Program-made: the position numbers and the translations under genes
In this document: piece by piece, positions 15,019 to 20,499 of the stretch
How positions within the stretch are numbered: position 1 is the first letter of the stretch
How the letters are laid out: every line of letters begins with the position of its first letter
Notes under the pieces: generated by a model
Databases searched by the model: none
What the model was told of the DNA's origin: nothing
The model's input: the letters and a program-made list of their open reading frames with translations, nothing else
Source of the DNA: Paulinella micropora
Taxonomy: Eukaryota > Cercozoa > Imbricatea > Euglyphida
DNA length: 20,499 nt
Direction: 5' to 3'
Assembly (NCBI GenBank): GCA_009731375.1
Contig: BJOX01000359.1
Location: 219,491-239,989 of the forward strand

Positions 15019-18002
15019 AAAATGGTGGTAGACAACTGGGATCCCGGAGCCTCCGGTTAACAGACTAGTTGTCCTACCCGGACCTTCAAATTTGTCCATC
15101 GGGTTATGAGCCTTTCTAGTGCTTTCCCCTGCAAGAAGCCTAACGGAAGGAGGGGGTAGGAAAATGAGAAGAAGTCTGCGTGACGTTCGAAGTGGCTACG
15201 AAAGTGAGAGCTGGCGTCTGCCAGAAGGGCCACAGCGCATCGGTCTGTGTCTCTGCCAAAGAGGCACAGCAGCAGGCAAGTTGGCAGCAAGACATGTTTG
15301 GTTGCTGCGGAGTTTGTGTTCTGCTTTGTTTTGCAGAGCTGGATGGGAAATCCTAAGGGTGGCTCATTTTGGCGGGACTGTGAGTCGTCGGTTGGAGCTA
15401 CGAGTGGTTTTGCCTCGTCTTTGTCCTTCCGGCAGATTCGATCGGTCTGTCGGTGTGAGACTGTGAGACTACGTTCCCCCTGTACTTGAAGGAGGGGAAA
15501 ATCAGTCTATGATAGAGGCTGCTTTATTGCGTACTCTGTTCGTTGAAGACCTTCTAGTGCTTTTCTGTACTCGTTAGTATGTTGTTAGACTAGGGGGCAT
15601 AGACCTTTGGAGAAGCCTTTACTGATTGCCGCACCGTCTCAGGGCTGAAGGTCTATGGTTGGGTAGGGGCTCGCTACGTATACCTCTTTTAGTCTATGTG
15701 ACACCGACCCGGAAAGTGCCCGAAAACGGGGGCCAAGCCTACAATATCGCGAAGTAGGGTGTGGGAATTATGTTTATCAGCCGTGTGGCTGCCACACATG
15801 TAATGTTGTTTTATTTTTCCTGATCAAGTGTTGTAACCATGGGTTGTAACTGGGTGTTGGAGGGATTAACTTTAGTTACCCCCAAGTTTGTTGCTCTGAC
15901 GAGAGCATAAGTGTAGAGGACAATGACAAGGGGAGGCTCCTGAGGCTGTACAGTCAGATGTGGCGAACCCGAGCGTTGGTGACCGTTTTTTGTTTTGGGG
16001 TTGGGGCAGGCAGCCGGTTTGCTATTTTGCGTGTTGGGACCCCGGTGTGACAGGAAGGCTTGTATCAGACTTTTGAGACCTTTTCCTGCAAAGTGGAGCT
16101 ATTTTGTAAGCCCACTGATGTGGTGTGGTGGGGACCTGTTGCTGTTTGGACATTGGACAGCTTCGGGTCGTGGAAGGGCCGGCTGGCGTTGCTTGCAGCT
16201 GTTTTTGCTCTTCACGTACATTCGTCTTTTACCCATGCCACTCACAAATTGTTTTCATTGCATGCACCGTTGGACAACTTTACAGACATGTTTCTTTTGG
16301 GTCTGTTTGCATGCTGGTGGTGTTGCTCTTTTCGGTGGCAACTAATTATTCATTTTGTTCAGTTTAGTGTTGATGCAAGAGTCAAGGGACGACAAGAGAT
16401 CTTTGAGGTCCAACAGAACACACATTATAGGTATGTGGTGTGTTAATTGTTTTATGTGTGTAAAGAGCCAAGGGGCATTCAGATTTTATTCAAGAGGCCC
16501 GAGGCACATTGAGTAGCCCAGAGCCCACTCTATAGCAAGGTGAGATGTTAAATGAGACCACAGGTTGAGATAGACATAGGCAGAACATTCAGTCGATCAT
16601 GGCTGAAAACATACACAAATTTCACCGTGTTTTACGGGACATTTTTCATGTGTTGAGCTGTGCTCATGAAGCTATAATGTTGGCCTCACTTGTCCTGTAC
16701 GTGTGCTGGCGTGTCTGTGTGGTGTCAGTGAACTGTTCTTTTGCTTCCCACTCTGTGTGCATTCAGTCTCAAGCTTTTGCTGAGGTTGGGGGAGTGTTCG
16801 GTGAGAACATGGCACCCATACCTAGCATCTGGGTGGATGGTGACAGACTTTATTTCATTTCTTTATGATCTGCGAGCACTTTGATATGACATTTACTTTA
16901 GTTGCTGGTACGTTCTTTTATGTACGTTCTGTCTGTCTGTGCTTTCTCGTTCTGGAATTTACTTTTGGACCTTTCCTCTTTCTTCGGCTCTGTGTGGAAA
17001 GTTGGACTGGTGTCGGCTTGGGAAGTTTGTTGGTGCCCTGGCGGGTGCTGGAACATTTCCCTTATTCGGTCTAGTGGACAATCTAACTCTCTTTCTTTCC
17101 ACTTCCTCCTTGTGTGAGTTTGAGAGGTGGCGTCGTTCTTTGTTATCTGGACATGTCCTTGACTATTGTTGGTTATGTTGCTGTTGGTCTATGGCGTTGG
17201 GGGTGGGAGGGTGTGTTTACTACTCCTTGTGGAGCTGTCTTTAGTAGCGTGGCATCCTTTCTTGAACTTTTCCCCCCTTCTTGGTCTCCTCTTACGGGGT
17301 AGATCTGTTCTTTCTGTTCAGCAACTCCTTTCAAGCATCTTGAAGCTGGTAGACCTTGGAAGTTGTTTCAGTTTGATCCTTAACTGGATTGGTTTCTCTT
17401 TTCTCTTCTCTCGGGCTTCTTCCACCTTATTTGGGGAGAGAGGATGATGGTTTAGTTTACCTTCTTTGTTACCCCATCTTGGAACTTATGGGGACCTGTG
17501 TTGAACTGTGCGCATGGTGGCGCATGACGGCAGCAACATTGCTGCGTGGCGGAACTTGGTCCATGTGTTAGCCCTTTGCTCCAATGTCACTGGTAGAGCA
17601 TGACGGGACTTCTCGAGCTCAAGCTGTTTTTTTTTGGGGCGTTTTTGGACTGGCATGGGATTCTTAGCCACAGTGTTGGTTTCACGCTGGTTGCGAGTGT
17701 CGGGAGAGAGTGATGCACTGAGCACCGTGGCAAGTGCTATGAGTCTTTCCCTGCGTGGACTGTTGGCCCCAGTCCAGCTAGAGGGAGCATTGGTGGGGAA
17801 ATGTGTGACTTTTGTTGGATCGATTTGGACTCTGGGCAGATTTATGTCAAACTTTGGTTTGTGATTTTTGGGACTTTTGGACATTGACAAGGAGCGTTCG
17901 CTCTTAGTATGGCCTTTGGAGTCGGGGACCGCGTTCTTCATCAAGACGTTTGGACGGTAGCCTGTTTCGGATTTTTGGGAGCTGCTTAGAGTCCTGACTC
18001 AG
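15019..18002. other. Long non-coding stretch, keto-rich (G+T) from about 15,990 to 17,960
   Basis: No protein family is recognisable on either strand. From about 15990 to 17960 the plus strand is strongly enriched in G and T. This makes all plus-strand frames look hydrophobic (Leu/Val/Phe/Cys) and the minus frames Lys/Pro/Thr-rich. Both are compositional effects. Two small hairpins occur at 15598-15657 and 15783-15797. Confidence 0.5.
15783..15797. repeat. Small perfect hairpin
   Basis: GTGTGG and CCACAC pair around a CTG loop. Confidence 0.5.
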
Positions 18003-18377
18003 TGTGAGCAGGTGAAATACAAGTAAATAGTAGAGAGGTCACTTCGTTTATTTACATAATTTCGAACTCATGGCAGGCTTGGGTGCAACGTACGAGGAGT
18101 CAAGTGTACTATGATAACGTAGATTGTGAGGTCTCCAGTTCTCAAACTGATAGTGTCTTGTACTATCCCCAACGATAGCTCAATGGAAGAGTAAGTCGGT
18201 AATATAACCAAACACAGTCCTCAAAAAAAGAGAATGATGTCTCGTTATATTAGCTCAGTGACGCAAAGACAAAAAGCCGCCAAAAGACCAGGATCAAATT
18301 GGCATTTTAGACGTGTCCGGCCAGACGAAATCTATAAATAAGTTTTTTACCGGATAATTCGGGGGGTGATGTCCACA
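18003..18377 (-). repeat. Probable 3' LTR of a gypsy-like element
   Basis: On the minus strand the segment starts TGTGGACATCACCCCCC and ends CTGCTCACA, that is TG...CA, 375 bp. It directly follows a purine tract (AAGCTGGGAGGGGGTAC) and contains AATAAA (plus strand 18047-18052) near its end, as expected for an LTR poly-A signal. The partner LTR is outside the window, so the ends are provisional. Confidence 0.4.
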
Positions 18378-18396
18378 GTACCCCCTCCCAGCTTTT
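18378..18396 (-). other. Polypurine tract (plus-strand primer site)
   Basis: Read on the minus strand, GCTGGGAGGGGG lies immediately before the putative LTR start TGTGG. This is the standard position of the retrotransposon polypurine tract. Confidence 0.4.
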
Positions 18397-19199
18397 TATG
18401 GCGGAACTTTGTTTCCGACATAATACGCTTTGAACTGATTTCTTTTCTGACTAAGATTCGTTTACAGTTATGTATGAAGATACATCAACCCACGAATTAG
18501 CCGTTATAAAACAACAATGATACTTGCCCCGGTACCAATCGTATATATACTCTAGCACATTCAGTATCTATATTAAAATCTTCCTCTTTCTTCTGTCGAT
18601 AAGATATTTGTGCAGTATGTCCAAGTATAATGTTTTATGGTTGAGTAATAATGTAATGTCGCCATTTCCATATATATGTAATAACCGGTCGTCGGTTTCC
18701 ATAAATACATTTACTTTTTGTGAAGACATACCCTTGTATAAATCGGTATCATTTAATATAGTGTCAGGTGATCAAGTCTGACGACTATATCCGAAGTTGG
18801 GTTGAGTGCGCCCTAACCTTGCGATATGCCGATACAAGTAGAGATCGATGGAATCCGGTGTAGCAGTTCATGTTATTAAAATATATCAGTTCTTGATTAG
18901 ACTGTAGAGTCTTTAATGAGATCATCATTCTGGTACTAATGCGGGTCGTATCCAGGAAACACCATCGCTCACTCAAATAGCGATCCCGTAACGGTGCTGT
19001 TTCGTGGCCGTCTCGTCTGTCTCTGCCGAAGCAAGAGAATAGAATGCCTATTTTTTGTCAGCTGTGTCTTGTTAATCTCTAGAAGAATGAATGCTGTAGT
19101 AGCTTTAATATCTAAGTAAGGTTGTCGGGACGATATTGGATCAATGCTATGTTCGCAATCGATCAGGTCCACAATACTTCTAGAGAAAAAAAATACTTA
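18397..19199 (-). other. Non-coding region between pol stop and LTR
   Basis: About 800 bp of AT-rich DNA lie between the stop codon at 19200 and the polypurine tract. Only short frames with many stops are seen and no envelope-like gene. It may be an untranslated region or the remains of an extra frame. Confidence 0.4.
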
Positions 19200-20499
19200 C
19201 TATAGACGCCGTTTACGCGCGCGGACTCCTTTACCTGGTGGAGGACCTCCAACCAAAGTTAAGTCTAAGGTAGACTGTTCGAGGACGTCCCAAATTTTGT
19301 GAGGGATTGCGCCTTGTGCCAAGTCAAAAGGAATGTCCAGCACCCCTCGTGGTAGTGCTTGTATGGTCCACGCGGTATGATCTTTATCTGTGGGAGATAT
19401 GGTATCATCCCATGTCTCAAGTTTCTTGGCGTCTTTATATACTGGAAGGTATTGTCTTACTTTAGGATCTTCCACTGGATCCAGACTCCTCCAGAAATGT
19501 AAGACTGGTTGTATTATTTGTGCCGCAGTCGAAATTCGATTCGATCGCGTATGGCGTTTGTGAGGTACTGCCATGACTCTCATGAGATATAAATCTGAGA
19601 GCGTGTCATCGGCTACGTGTTGAGCCGCAGGCCTCACCAAGTAAAAAGCGTCTTTGGCCCATGAAATATGTCCAATCGCATCTCCTTCTTTCCAACTGGG
19701 GTGAACGAGAGTGTCATTGCCCGCGCGAGGGTCTTGATCTCCGTCATCGCTCCCCTCTTGATGGACTCCTTGCGAACGTGCCGTCCTTATCGCCTTTCTC
19801 GGTCGGTCGTAGATAAGGTCATTTTGCGCTCTCCTTATTTGCGCCTCCGTGAACTTTCCTTCCGGCACGTTCGACTCCACCCTTTTGCGGGTCTGAGTCC
19901 CCGCCGCACTTTTGCGGTCGGTGGCCCGCTTGTTCTCCAGCTCAGCCTCCTCCTTCTCCGCAATTGGTGCCCTGTAGGCATCCCGTTCCGAGATATCCTC
20001 CTGACGGATTGGTGGGACCTCTTTAAAGTCAGCCTCCATCCGTTTGAGTGCTTGATCAACGGACTCATCTTCAAGTAGGAAGGGATCATACTTAATCAGC
20101 CTTCGTACATTGACTATTTGAACTTTCCCTCTGCCCCTGATTTTATAATTCAAAGGCCCCATCTGTTCCATGATCTGGTATGGTCCTTTCCAGTGGATGA
20201 ACAGCTTCGAGCTGACTCCCTGAGGAACCTGAGGATGATACAGTAGTACAATATCCCCGACCTGAAATCTGACTTGATCCAGGTGTGACTGCCTGACACT
20301 TCAGCATCAGTCTTCCTGCGCTCCACCTCCTTATGCGCCTGTACTATTTGCTCCGCCTCCATCTTCGCCCGAAGTCTCACCCCAAACAGCTCATCCTGAT
20401 CTGCCCATGAATCTTTTGGGTGCAGCAGTGAGGCTGGGATGGCGGGCTCACGCCCATATATGAATTGGTATGGCGAGACGGAACCTTTTGAACCACCTA
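19200..20499 (-). pseudogene. Ty3/gypsy-like pol C-terminus (end of integrase, GPY/F motif, long tail), 5' part off window
   Basis: From the right edge the minus frame reads SVSPYQFIYGREP, the end of the integrase core. An R/K-rich helix follows. A one-base frame change near 20290-20305 then leads into FQVGDIVLLYHP, KLFIHWKGPYQIMEQ and GPLNYKIRGRGKVQIVNVRRL. V-G-D-x-V, K-L-x-x-x-W-x-G-P-Y and L-N-Y-x-I followed by V-N-V-x-R-L is the classical integrase C-terminal and GPY/F order. About 270 further residues, charged and without a recognised domain (no clear chromodomain), run to the stop at 19200. The frameshift suggests an inactive copy or a sequencing error. Confidence 0.75.

Noticed and set aside
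17486-17944. 152-residue minus-strand frame rich in Lys/Pro/Thr
   Set aside because: The composition follows from the G+T-rich plus strand, and no motif, splice context or start context supports it.
18174-18310. Functional tRNA gene
   Set aside because: The A-box-like sequences are present, but acceptor, anticodon and T stems do not pair, and the distance to the weak B-box is too long.

Overview
The window is nuclear DNA from a eukaryote, probably a microbial one (protist or alga). Evidence is spliced genes with short GT-AG introns (about 48-180 nt), dense dinucleotide and tetranucleotide microsatellites, LTR-retrotransposon remnants, and scaffold gaps (8111-8120, 11094-11427, 12644-12653). 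I cannot name the species. Most of the interest is in mobile-element DNA.

Layout. (1) 1-2364, minus strand: a five-exon gene for a lysine/glutamate-rich, probably nuclear protein. Its first intron is made almost wholly of GA and GT repeats. (2) 2365-4046: AT-rich spacer with a 159-bp direct duplication, a large TATC/TC microsatellite and a TTC tract. (3) 4060-9248, plus strand: a gene of about 12 exons that joins a SET-like domain, a series of near-identical small acidic exons, a transposase-like core (D...DNT...GHxH..D, like the DUF7869/Zisupton-type transposase relatives), a SAP-like DNA-binding motif, and tandem RG-rich/RanBP2-type zinc-finger exons. Intron phases agree across the whole model, so I read it as one gene. 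(4) 9930-12643: a sharply GC-rich block on the minus strand with a broken kinase-like gene and a seven-helix membrane protein gene, bounded by homopolymer-flanked gaps. (5) 12654-13400: a decayed Ty1/copia-like pol fragment. (6) 13400-18002: mostly non-coding, with a TA microsatellite, hairpins, a small inverted-repeat unit and a 2-kb keto(G/T)-rich stretch. (7) 18003-20499, minus strand: the 3' end of a Ty3/gypsy-like retrotransposon (integrase C-terminus with GPY/F motif, long tail, polypurine tract, probable 3' LTR), running off the right edge.

The central system is the SET-transposase-SAP-zinc-finger gene. It would place a chromatin-type module, a transposase-type nuclease core and several DNA- or RNA-binding modules in one polypeptide of about 1,475 residues. 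This is comparable in concept to SETMAR (SET plus mariner transposase) but uses an unrelated transposase type. Two single-base frameshifts, both explainable by one missing G in a G-run, leave open whether it is intact in the organism.
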